Shown here one piece after another: positions 1-5,933 of a stretch of DNA of 5,933 nucleotides (position 1 is the stretch's first letter; the number at the start of each line of letters is the position of its first letter). Source of the stretch: Actinoplanes liguriensis (GTDB lineage Bacteria; Actinomycetota; Actinomycetes; Mycobacteriales; Micromonosporaceae). The notes below the pieces were generated by a model that saw only the letters and a program-made list of their open reading frames with translations, did not search any database and was not told where the DNA came from. The position numbers and the translations under genes were made by a program. The DNA is taken from NCBI GenBank assembly GCA_000715855.1, contig JNYN01003180.1:1-5933 (forward strand). Reading direction: 5' to 3'.

Positions 1-185
1 TAGGCCTGCGTGGCGACCGAGAGCCGCCAGAGGCAACGCCTTCGGATGACCGGGGCTTCAACGGGGCGCACCGAGTGCTGCGCCGTTGTCAGTCGATGTC
101 GTCACGGGCGTGGAGAATCATTGCCATTCCGGCAGGCACATCATTCACATCGGCAACTTCGGGTTGGGGTGCCCTGGTAGTACAC

Positions 186-195
186 CTTTCGAAAG
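186..195. promoter_or_regulatory. 10-bp perfect palindrome, candidate operator
   Basis: CTTTCGAAAG reads the same on both strands. It lies 79 bp upstream of the hydrolase start codon, inside the AT-richer leader. Allowing one skipped base, the flanks extend the symmetry (CAC on the left, GTG on the right). It is placed where a repressor or activator of the hydrolase/cupin-CMD unit could bind. No cognate regulator is next to it in the window, so the role is inferred from position and symmetry only. Confidence 0.3.
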
Positions 196-259
196 TGACT
201 TCTTCGTTCGCCGGCGTGGGCGTTGACTCAAAGCGAACCGAATGCCAAGAGTTCGCTGG

Positions 260-264
260 AAGGA
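260..264 (+). promoter_or_regulatory. Ribosome binding site that sets the hydrolase start
   Basis: AAGGA lies 10 nt before the ATG at 275. The alternative in-frame ATG at 242 has no purine-rich Shine-Dalgarno sequence at proper spacing, and the 11 extra residues it would add do not resemble this hydrolase family. This site therefore favours 275 as the start. Confidence 0.6.
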
Positions 265-274
265 ACCGTTCCTC

Positions 275-1234
275 ATGCCTCTGCAGTCTGATGGCTACAC
301 CTTCGCCCTGTCCGACGACGTGACCCGTACGCCCGTGCGCTACCGCAACGGGTACGGCATTGAAATCGCCGCCGATCTGTACCGGGCCGCCGATCTCGAC
401 GAGTCCGTCACGCACGCGGCGCTGGTTGTCGGCCCGCCGCACGGCGGCGTCAAGGAGCAGGGCCCCGGCGTGTACGCCCAGGAGCTCGCCCGCCGCGGTT
501 TCGTCGTCATCGGCTTCGACCCGTCCTACAACGGCGAGAGCAGCGGCGAACCGCGCCACATCACCTCCCCCGAGATCTTCGCCGAGGACTTCAGCGCCGG
601 CGTCGACTATCTCGGCACCCTCAGCTACGTCGACCGGGAACGCATCGGCGCGATCGGTATCTGCGGCAGCGGCGGCTTCGCCCTGAGCGCCGCCTCCGCC
701 GACCCGCGGATCAAGGCCGTCGCCACCTCGGCGATGTACGACATCAGCGGCGTCAAGCGCAACGGCTGGCTCGACAGCGGCACCGCCGAAGACCGGAAGA
801 ACACCCTCGCGGCTATCGCCGAGCAGCGCTGGGCCGACGTCGACGCCGGCACGCCCGCCCTGAGCCCGACCTTCCCGGCCGAGATCCCGGCTGACGGCCT
901 CGACCCGATCACGGCGGAGTTCTTCGAGTACTACGTCGCCGACCGCGGCCACCACCCCCGGTCGATCGGCGGGTTCACCATCACCAGCGACGCCGCGCAC
1001 ATCAACTTCGGCGAACTGCGGCACCTCGCCGACATCGTGCCCCGGCCGATCCTGCTCGTCACCGGCGATCAGGCGCACTCGAAGTGGTTCAGCGACGCCG
1101 TGCACGCCAAGGCCACCGGTCCCAAGGAACTGCTCGTCGTGCCCGGCGCCCGCCACATCGACCTCTACGACCGCACCGACCTGATTCCCTTCGACGCCCT
1201 CGAGAACTTCTTCACCAAGAACCTCGCGGAGTAG
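275..1234 (+). CDS. Alpha/beta hydrolase (YcjY/FrsA-like, DLH-like nucleophile elbow)
   Basis: 319 residues from the ATG at 275 (a longer form from 242 is possible but has a worse ribosome site). It is a complete single-domain alpha/beta hydrolase with no signal peptide, so it should be cytoplasmic. HGG at 56-58 lies in the usual oxyanion-hole region, followed by the conserved GFDPSYNGESSGEPR block at 80-94. The nucleophile elbow is GICGSGG at 128-134, with both Cys130 and Ser132 available as nucleophile. D265 (TGDQAHS) and H294 (GARHIDLYD) are the likely acid and base. The family, often annotated YcjY-like or dienelactone-hydrolase-like, cleaves esters, lactones or C-C bonds; the substrate cannot be read from sequence. 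It precedes the cupin-CMD gene by 36 bp on the same strand, so the two are probably co-transcribed. Family assignment is firm, substrate unknown. Confidence 0.9.
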   Translation: MPLQSDGYTFALSDDVTRTPVRYRNGYGIEIAADLYRAADLDESVTHAALVVGPPHGGVKEQGPGVYAQELARRGFVVIGFDPSYNGESSGEPRHITSPEIFAEDFSAGVDYLGTLSYVDRERIGAIGICGSGGFALSAASADPRIKAVATSAMYDISGVKRNGWLDSGTAEDRKNTLAAIAEQRWADVDAGTPALSPTFPAEIPADGLDPITAEFFEYYVADRGHHPRSIGGFTITSDAAHINFGELRHLADIVPRPILLVTGDQAHSKWFSDAVHAKATGPKELLVVPGARHIDLYDRTDLIPFDALENFFTKNLAE

Positions 1235-1270
1235 CACCACCGCACATCCCGGACCGATCGGAGGCAACCC

Positions 1271-2413
1271 ATGAGAAGAGCACTCGCCGTCCTCGCCCTG
1301 CCGCTGCTGATTCTGGCCGGCACTCCGGCGGCCGCCGCGGACAAGGAAGACCGCAGGAAGAAGCAGACGATCACCCGCAGCCAGGACCAGACCTCCACCG
1401 CCGGCTCGCCGGACACCTTCACCGGCGAGGTACGCGTCGACACCCTGTTTCCTGCGAGCGAGGCAGCGCCGTACTCGGGCGCGTACGTGACGTTCCAGCC
1501 GGGCGCCCGATCGGCGTGGCACACCCATGCCGCCGGGCAACGCCTCGTGGTGACCGAGGGCGTTGGCCGCACCCAGCAGTGGGGCGGCCCGATCGAGGAG
1601 ATCCGCGCCGGGGATGTGGTGTGGTGCCCGCCCGGCGTGAAGCACTGGCACGGCGCCGCCCCCGACAGCGTCATGACCCACATGGCCCTGACCAGCGTGC
1701 GTGACGGGCAGAGCGTGACCTGGCTGGAGCACGTCTCCGACCAGCAGTACAACGGGCACGTAGCCGGCGACCAGGAGCAGACCGGGGAGTTCAGCGAACG
1801 GCACGCAGCGGTGGCCATGATCGGCGCGTTCACCGCGAGTGGCGACCTGCCCCGGCTGACCACCGCGCTGAACAAGGCTCTGGACGCCGGGGTGACGGTC
1901 AACCAGGTCAAGGAAGTTCTGGTGCAGATGTACGCGTACGCCGGCTTCCCCCGCAGCCTCAACGCCATCAGCACCTTCATGACCGTGCTCGAGCAGCGCA
2001 AGGCCAAGGGCATCACCGACGAGACCGGTCCGGAACCGGCGCCGCTGCCCGAGGGTACGGACATCCTGGAGCTCGGCACCGAGAACCAGACGAAGCTGAG
2101 CGGAGCCCCGGTCACCGGCCCGATGTTCGACTTCGCGCCGGCGATCGACGAGTTCCTCAAGACCCATCTGTTCGGCGACATCTTCAGCCGCGACAACCTC
2201 GACTGGCGCAGCCGGGAGGTGGCGACCATCGCCGCCCTGGCCACGCTGAAAGGCACCGAATCACAGCTGCGGTCACACTTCGCCATCGGGCTCAACACCG
2301 GCCTGACCGAAGGCCAGCTACTTGGTCTGGTGCAGGTCTTGGGCAACGAAGTGGGCACCCGGCAGGCTGACAACGCTAGCCGGATCCTCGACGAGGTTCT
2401 GCGCAACCGCTGA
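1271..2413 (+). CDS. Exported cupin - CMD - CMD fusion protein (hydroxynitrile-lyase-like cupin)
   Basis: 380 residues with a strong ribosome site (GGAGG at 1260-1264, 6 nt from ATG). Residues 1-23 form a Sec signal peptide: RR, hydrophobic stretch, then AAAA before Asp24; it lacks a lipobox Cys. A cupin domain spans about 50-145: H84 and H86 (HTH), Q90, and H125 in the GDVVWCPPGVKHWH motif are the expected metal ligands. Two carboxymuconolactone decarboxylase (CMD) domains follow, about 174-245 and 286-378; the second carries the typical WRSREVATIAALATLKG stretch. The only Cys in the mature protein is C119 in the cupin, so AhpD-type CxxC peroxidase chemistry is excluded. Such proteins are annotated as carboxymuconolactone decarboxylase family or (R)-mandelonitrile lyase. 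Pairing with an alpha/beta hydrolase suggests ring-cleavage or lactone-type catabolism or detoxification, but the substrate is unknown. A hairpin terminator follows 7 bp after the stop. Confidence 0.9.
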   Translation: MRRALAVLALPLLILAGTPAAAADKEDRRKKQTITRSQDQTSTAGSPDTFTGEVRVDTLFPASEAAPYSGAYVTFQPGARSAWHTHAAGQRLVVTEGVGRTQQWGGPIEEIRAGDVVWCPPGVKHWHGAAPDSVMTHMALTSVRDGQSVTWLEHVSDQQYNGHVAGDQEQTGEFSERHAAVAMIGAFTASGDLPRLTTALNKALDAGVTVNQVKEVLVQMYAYAGFPRSLNAISTFMTVLEQRKAKGITDETGPEPAPLPEGTDILELGTENQTKLSGAPVTGPMFDFAPAIDEFLKTHLFGDIFSRDNLDWRSREVATIAALATLKGTESQLRSHFAIGLNTGLTEGQLLGLVQVLGNEVGTRQADNASRILDEVLRNR

Positions 2414-2420
2414 TCCCTCG

Positions 2421-2458
2421 CGGTGGCCCGAGGTGCCGGCGGGCACTTCGGGCCACCG
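2421..2458 (+). terminator. GC-rich hairpin terminator after the cupin-CMD gene
   Basis: The left arm 2421-2437 pairs with the right arm 2442-2458 over 17 base pairs with a single G-U wobble (2432 with 2447) and a 4-nt loop (2438-2441). It starts 8 nt after the TGA stop. There is no run of T after it, which is common for actinobacterial terminators. It separates the hydrolase/cupin-CMD unit from the MBL-fold gene downstream. Confidence 0.8.
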
Positions 2459-2626
2459 GCTGCAGCACGACCCCTCGCCGACCGATGCGCGAGCTCGACT
2501 AACGGCACGCAGTCGACGCCGTCACGAGGCGAGACCAGGATCCGGACCCTTACCTGCTGAGTACTGCGAACATCCGCCGGCGTCGAGCGGGCGCACGCCT
2601 GCTCCCCACACAGGAGGATTCCCCGA

Positions 2627-3934
2627 ATGACCGGACGACCGGACAGTGACGAAGCCACTGACGTCGCCACCACCTCTGGAGACGCCCCGGACGCCCCGGG
2701 TAAGGCTGCACCTGCCCGCCCCCGGCGTCGGTGGCGCTGGGTACGCCGGTCCCTGGCTGTCATCGGCGCCCTGCTGGTGATCGCCGTGGCCGGTGGTCTG
2801 ATCTATGTGCGCACGGCACCGTTCGGTGCGTCCCCGTCGGGCGACCGGCTGGCCAGGATCGAAGGGTCACCGCAGTGGCGGGACGGCGAGTTCGCCGATC
2901 CTTGGCCGCAGTGGCTGTCGCCCACCGCATCGATTCCCGGCGGTGGCAGCGACACGAGCAGCCCGAATCAGCCCCTCAGCATCGCGGCAACCGATACCAG
3001 CCGCCTCGCTGTCGCGCCGACGCAGGGAATGCGTGTCACCTGGTTCGGTCACTCCTCGACGCTGGTGGAGATCGACGGTCTACGCGTGCTGATCGACCCG
3101 GTATGGGGAGAACAGGCCGGCCCGTCCAGCCTGGTGGGCACCAAGGCGTTCTATCCGCCGCCGGCGGCACTCGCCGAGCTCGGTCGGATGGACGTCGTGC
3201 TCATCTCGCATGACCACTGGGATCACCTCGACCATCCGACCATCAGGGCCATGGCAGGCTGGTCAGCCACCACGTTCGTGGTGCCCCTCGGAATCGGGGC
3301 CCACCTGGAGCGATGGGGCATTCCGGCGGACCGGATCCGTGAGCTCGACTGGTGGGACAGTGCCACTGTCGGCTCCGTAGAGCTGGTTGCCACACCGGCT
3401 CGGCACTCGTCCGCCCGGGACCCGCTGCGCAGCAGCGAAACCCTGTGGTCGGGGTGGGCGTTGCGAGGCCCGCAGCACCGCCTCTGGTATTCAGGCGACA
3501 CCGGGTACTTCGCCGAGCTCGCGCAGATCGGGCAACGCCTCGGCCCGTTCGACGTGACGCTGATCGACTCCGGGCAGTACGACCCGAAATGGCCGGACAC
3601 CCACCTGAGCCCGGAACTCGCCGTCGAAGCGAACGCCCTGGTGCGCGGTGAGCTGATGATCCCGGTGCACTGGGGACGGTTCAGCCTCGCCCCGCACAGC
3701 TGGAGCGAACCGGTCGAACGAGTACGAGCCGAAGCGGCATGCCGAGGGCAGCGCTACCTGGCACTCGTACCCGGGGTGCCGACCGAGCCGACCGACGATG
3801 CGGTCGCCGCACAACAGCCGTGGTGGCCGGCATTGCCATGGCGCACCGCCGCGCAAGCACCCATCAACCCGACGGTCAACGGCGATCCGGCACAGCGAGT
3901 CGACATCGCCCCCTGTTCGACCGGCGGCCGGTAG
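2627..3934 (+). CDS. Membrane-anchored MBL-fold metallo-hydrolase (UlaG/NAPE-PLD-like)
   Basis: 435 residues, with AGGAGG at 2612-2617 nine to ten nt before the ATG. Residues 1-40 are a charged, Ala/Pro-rich tail ending in an Arg/Trp cluster (RRRWRWVRR). A single hydrophobic helix at about 42-62 follows. The positive-inside rule puts the catalytic part outside the membrane. The MBL domain (about 135-385) starts with TWFGHSSTLVEIDG and has HDHWDH at 195-200 (H195, H197, D199, H200), H260, D291 (SGDTGY) and H348 (PVHWGRF). This complete set can bind two metal ions. The IDPVWG and FYPPP stretches (156-161, 175-179) are typical of the COG2220 branch that includes NAPE-phospholipase D and UlaG, which hydrolyse phosphodiesters or lactones. 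A Pro-rich tail of about 50 residues follows the domain. The upstream terminator and 213-bp gap suggest its own promoter, which I could not identify. Family is firm, substrate unknown. Confidence 0.88.
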   Translation: MTGRPDSDEATDVATTSGDAPDAPGKAAPARPRRRWRWVRRSLAVIGALLVIAVAGGLIYVRTAPFGASPSGDRLARIEGSPQWRDGEFADPWPQWLSPTASIPGGGSDTSSPNQPLSIAATDTSRLAVAPTQGMRVTWFGHSSTLVEIDGLRVLIDPVWGEQAGPSSLVGTKAFYPPPAALAELGRMDVVLISHDHWDHLDHPTIRAMAGWSATTFVVPLGIGAHLERWGIPADRIRELDWWDSATVGSVELVATPARHSSARDPLRSSETLWSGWALRGPQHRLWYSGDTGYFAELAQIGQRLGPFDVTLIDSGQYDPKWPDTHLSPELAVEANALVRGELMIPVHWGRFSLAPHSWSEPVERVRAEAACRGQRYLALVPGVPTEPTDDAVAAQQPWWPALPWRTAAQAPINPTVNGDPAQRVDIAPCSTGGR

Positions 3935-3976
3935 GACGAGCCGGATACCGATACGGCAAGGGCAGAGCCACCCGTT

Positions 3977-4620
3977 TCACTTCAACGTTGTCGCCGTGTA
4001 GTCGGCCAGCGCATCGAGAAGCCCGGCCTGAAAGGTGACGTCGCGAGCCGCAGTATGCGGTTCGCGACGTTGCTGGTGGTGCCAGTAGCCCCCGCTGGTC
4101 AACGCCGCCGGCTCGTCGCTGGTACGGCGTTGCTGCGCACATCGGGCCAGAGGCGCGCCACCGCGACGGCGAGGGCGGTGACGAACAGCTTGCTGTCGGA
4201 GTACGAGCCCGTCGACCGGGTACCGGTCCAGTCCAGCCGAGCCAGGGTGTCGCGTCCGCCGTGGTGCATGCCGCTGCTGAGGTAGATCAGTCGTCGCGGC
4301 CGCCGGATCAGCGCGGTGAGCAGGTACGGCGCGACGACATTGACCGGCAAGACCGGCGCGCCGCTGTAGACCCCCGCGTTGTGGATGACCACATCGGTGG
4401 AGCCCAGCCGGTTGACCTGGGCGGCGACGTCACGCGTCTGCCCCACGTCGGCCAGATCGCCGACGACTACCGAAGCGCCGTGATCGACGAGACCTTTCAC
4501 CGCGGCCAGCCGCTCGGTGCTGCGCGTATGCACGATGACCTCATGCCCTTCGTGGAGAAGGGTGTCCGCGGTGGCCCTGCCCAATCCGTCGGCCGAACCG
4601 GTGATGAAGACGCGTGCCAT
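3977..4620 (-). pseudogene. Short-chain dehydrogenase/reductase (SDR) gene broken by internal deletion and frameshift
   Basis: Reading leftward from the ATG at 4620, the first 166 codons encode a good SDR N-terminal part. It has the cofactor loop TGSADGLG (7-14), NAG at 81-83, the active-site SSG at 115-117 and YSDSK (Tyr140, Lys144). After SNAV (163-166) the frame continues only as PATSRRR and stops at 4099-4101. The missing C-terminus is present in another frame, from 4123 to a stop at 3977-3979: 48 residues beginning TSDEPAALTSGGYWHHQQRR. In related SDRs, SNAV is followed by a DPGW-type segment of roughly 25-35 residues before that motif. That segment is gone, so this is a deletion and not a one-base error. 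A likely ribosome site (GAAGAG, 4631-4636) remains. It lies 50 bp downstream of the regulator on the same strand. A 173-residue truncated product could still be made but lacks the substrate-side loop and C-terminal helices. Confidence 0.85.
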
Positions 4621-4670
4621 GGTCCTGTTTCTCTTCGTGTGTGCGGGGCGGCTGCTGAGGACCAGGCCGT

Positions 4671-5546
4671 CTATCGCTGCGATGTGGCAGGGGTGCTTTC
4701 GTTGGTGGCGGCCCAGGACGCAAGGAGTTTGAGGGCCTGTGCAGTGGGCGAGGCCGGTTCGGCGGCGTAGATGGTCATCCCGGCTCCGTCCTCGGCTCGC
4801 AGATCCATCGTCTCGTAGGCCAGTTCGAGGTTGCCGACGACCTGGTGGTGGAACGTCTTGGTGCCGGTTCCGTGGGTACGGACGTTGTGGGCGCTCCAGC
4901 GGCGGCGGAAGTCTTCGCTGCGGGTGGAGAGTTCACCGACCAGATCGTGCAGGCCTTTGTCGTGCGGGTCCTTGCCGGCGGCGGTGCGCAGGTTCGCCAC
5001 GGTCATGTCGGCGGCGAGGTTCCAGTCGGGGTAGAAGCGGTGGGCGGCGCTGTCGAGGAACGTGAACCGCCCGAAGTTGGGCACGCCGTTGGCGTTGGTG
5101 TAGGCGTCGCTGTACATGGCCCGGCCGAGCAGGTTCGCGGCGAGCAGATCCTGCCGGTTGTTCACCACGATCGCCGGTGCGGTGATCGTGTCCAGCGTCC
5201 ATTGCAGGCTGGGCCGTACGCTCCACTGCTTGGGCCGGCGGGTGGGCCGCACCAGCGCGCTGGTGCCGCTGGCCTCCTGCGCCAGGCGCATGAGATGGGC
5301 GCGTTCCGCCTCGTCGAGTTGCAGGGCGCGAGCGATCGCCTCGAGCACCCCCGCGGAGACACCGGCCAGCGCACCGCGTTCCAGCTTCGCGTAGTACTCC
5401 ACGCTCATGCCGGCCAGCGCGGCGACCTCACTGCGGCGTAGACCGGGCACCCGGCGCTGCCCCGCGGCGGGCAGTCCCGCCTGTTCCGGGGTGATCTTCG
5501 CGCGGCGGGTGGTGAGGAAGTCGTGGACCTCGGCTCGATTGTTCAT
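4671..5546 (-). CDS. XRE-family transcriptional regulator with MmyB-like ligand-binding domain
   Basis: 291 residues, starting at the ATG at 5546. The frame stays open upstream, but MNNRAEVHDFLTTRRAKITP is the standard start of this family, and the extra 69 codons would cross the divergent promoter region. An N-terminal helix-turn-helix lies at about 35-75, including VPGLRRSEVAALAGMS and YYAKLERG. The C-terminal MmyB-like domain (about 105-282) shows FYPDWN (171-176), GKDPHDKGLHDLVGELSTRS (191-210), FHHQVVGNLEL (232-242) and LLASWAAT (274-281). Proteins of this type are abundant in actinobacteria; the C-terminal domain is thought to bind a small ligand, often fatty-acid-like. It commonly sits beside an SDR gene, as here, and is divergent from an efflux gene. 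It probably controls both, and itself, through the 101-bp spacer. The ribosome site is weak (GAAGA directly before the ATG). Confidence 0.92.
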   Translation of the reverse strand: MNNRAEVHDFLTTRRAKITPEQAGLPAAGQRRVPGLRRSEVAALAGMSVEYYAKLERGALAGVSAGVLEAIARALQLDEAERAHLMRLAQEASGTSALVRPTRRPKQWSVRPSLQWTLDTITAPAIVVNNRQDLLAANLLGRAMYSDAYTNANGVPNFGRFTFLDSAAHRFYPDWNLAADMTVANLRTAAGKDPHDKGLHDLVGELSTRSEDFRRRWSAHNVRTHGTGTKTFHHQVVGNLELAYETMDLRAEDGAGMTIYAAEPASPTAQALKLLASWAATNESTPATSQR

Positions 5547-5582
5547 GTCTTCGACGGTACGACGCGGACCGCTGACCTGGAA

Positions 5583-5597
5583 TGTACTGCTGGTACA
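5583..5597. promoter_or_regulatory. Inverted repeat in the divergent regulator/MFS spacer, candidate operator
   Basis: TGTAC, 5-bp spacer TGCTG, GTACA: a perfect 5-5-5 inverted repeat. It lies 36 bp before the regulator start and 50 bp before the MFS start, in the only shared control region of the two genes. On the minus strand it overlaps TACATT (5581-5586), a plausible -10 hexamer for the regulator gene, so binding here would block transcription. The matching -35 is not convincing. Symmetry and placement suit autoregulation by the XRE protein; the link is inferred. Confidence 0.45.
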
Positions 5598-5647
5598 CCC
5601 ATCGTCGGTGACTTCCTCCCACCGCTCGGCGCGTGTGTTCTTGAAGC

Positions 5648-5933
5648 ATGAGTGCAGTTCTCGTCGAACAGTCGGCGCCTGATCGGGTACGGCGTCAGGC
5701 ACAGCTGACCACCACCTTGATCGCCACGGTGATCTTCCTGACCGCGATCGCACCGCTGGCCACCGACATGTACGTCCCCGCGTTCCCGGATGTCGCCGGT
5801 GACCTGTCGTCGACGGCCACGCAGGTGCAGCTGACGCTGACCACGTTCTTCGTCGGCATGGCGCTGGGTCAGCTGATCGGCGGTCCGGTCTCCGACCAGT
5901 ACGGCCGGCGCCGGCTGCTGATCGCCTCGGTAG
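5648..5933 (+). CDS. Bcr/CflA-type MFS drug efflux transporter, N-terminal part (cut by window edge)
   Basis: Ninety-five codons are visible from the ATG at 5648; the gene continues past the right edge. An in-frame TGA at 5642-5644 excludes any earlier start. After a charged 20-residue N-terminus, TM helix 1 (about 21-43) leads into ATDMYVPAFPDVAGDL (38-53), the signature region of the Bcr/CflA branch of the major facilitator superfamily. TM helix 2 (about 58-80) is followed by GGPVSDQYGRRR (78-89), a good match to MFS motif A in the loop between helices 2 and 3. The family exports drugs and other small molecules by proton antiport. It is transcribed away from the XRE regulator across a 101-bp spacer, which suggests control by that protein. 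The ribosome site is weak (GAAG at 5643-5646). Confidence 0.88.
   Translation, partial: MSAVLVEQSAPDRVRRQAQLTTTLIATVIFLTAIAPLATDMYVPAFPDVAGDLSSTATQVQLTLTTFFVGMALGQLIGGPVSDQYGRRRLLIASV

Larger units (their letters stand above)
1..274. other. Left-edge region without a supported gene; leader of the hydrolase gene
   Basis: No reading frame here shows recognisable protein similarity or the strong GC3 bias of the genes to the right. The base composition between about 100 and 240 is visibly less GC-rich than the rest of the window, as expected for a promoter or leader region. It contains the palindrome at 186-195 and a TTGACT hexamer at 223-228 that could be a -35 element. The matching -10 (about 247-252, AAGAGT) is poor, so I do not call a promoter. 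A frame open on the minus strand ends at 89 but is the tail of a long antisense shadow of the hydrolase and cupin genes. Confidence 0.55.

Noticed and set aside
180..186. GTACACC shared with the regulator spacer (5593-5599), as a common operator
   Set aside because: Only a 7-mer is shared and the symmetry around it differs at the two sites; a match of this length is likely by chance in 6 kb.
89..2167. 692-codon open frame on the minus strand
   Set aside because: It lies antisense to the hydrolase and cupin-CMD genes, whose domains are unmistakable. Its translation is Gly/Val/Arg/Ala-rich with no recognisable domain, as expected for a GC3-driven shadow frame. Its last 50 or so residues (left of 242) are outside the sense genes but match nothing I know.
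2414..2626. Possible small gene or promoter between the terminator and the MBL gene
   Set aside because: No frame with a plausible start, ribosome site and coding bias. An 8-bp palindrome CGAGCTCG near 2486 is too short to mean much. No convincing -35/-10 pair was found.
1165..2763. 532-codon open frame on the minus strand
   Set aside because: Antisense shadow of the cupin-CMD gene that also runs through the terminator hairpin; Ser/Arg-rich low-complexity translation without domain features.
3935..3976. Bidirectional terminator between the convergent MBL and SDR genes
   Set aside because: The best symmetry (GCCG to CGGC around 3940-3958) has only 4 paired bases plus a broken extension, too weak to call.
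4261..4770. 169-codon open frame on the plus strand over the SDR/regulator junction
   Set aside because: Antisense to the SDR and regulator genes, no recognisable domain, and explained by GC bias.

Overview
This 5.9 kb window is high-GC DNA with strongly GC-biased third codon positions and large antisense shadow ORFs. That points to an actinobacterium. The domain content (MmyB-type XRE regulator, Bcr/CflA transporter, Arg/Pro-rich membrane-anchored hydrolase) would suit Micromonosporaceae or Streptomyces relatives, but no marker gene fixes the genus.

Layout, left to right. 1-274 has no gene I can support; it holds the leader of the first gene and a 10-bp palindrome. Positions 275-1234 (+) encode a cytoplasmic alpha/beta hydrolase. 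After 36 bp, 1271-2413 (+) encodes an exported protein with a Mn-type cupin followed by two carboxymuconolactone decarboxylase (CMD) domains. A strong GC-rich hairpin at 2421-2458 ends this two-gene unit. Positions 2627-3934 (+) encode a membrane-anchored metallo-beta-lactamase-fold hydrolase of the UlaG/NAPE-PLD type. It converges on a broken short-chain dehydrogenase (SDR) gene at 3977-4620 (-), which has lost an internal segment and its reading frame. Upstream of that, on the same strand, 4671-5546 (-) encodes an XRE/MmyB-family regulator. A 101-bp divergent spacer with a 5-5-5 inverted repeat separates it from a Bcr/CflA-type MFS efflux gene that starts at 5648 and runs off the right edge.

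How the genes may work together. The hydrolase and cupin-CMD protein look like one small catabolic or detoxification operon: one enzyme in the cytoplasm, one outside the membrane. The right half looks like a regulator-SDR-efflux cassette, in which the regulator probably controls the SDR gene downstream and the divergent transporter; the SDR member is now inactivated. The MBL-fold gene between them appears to be its own transcription unit.

No mobile element, CRISPR array, RNA gene or clearly new defence-type system is visible. The two most notable points are the SDR gene broken by deletion and the cupin domain, whose metal and active-site residues match bacterial (R)-hydroxynitrile lyase at a constant offset.
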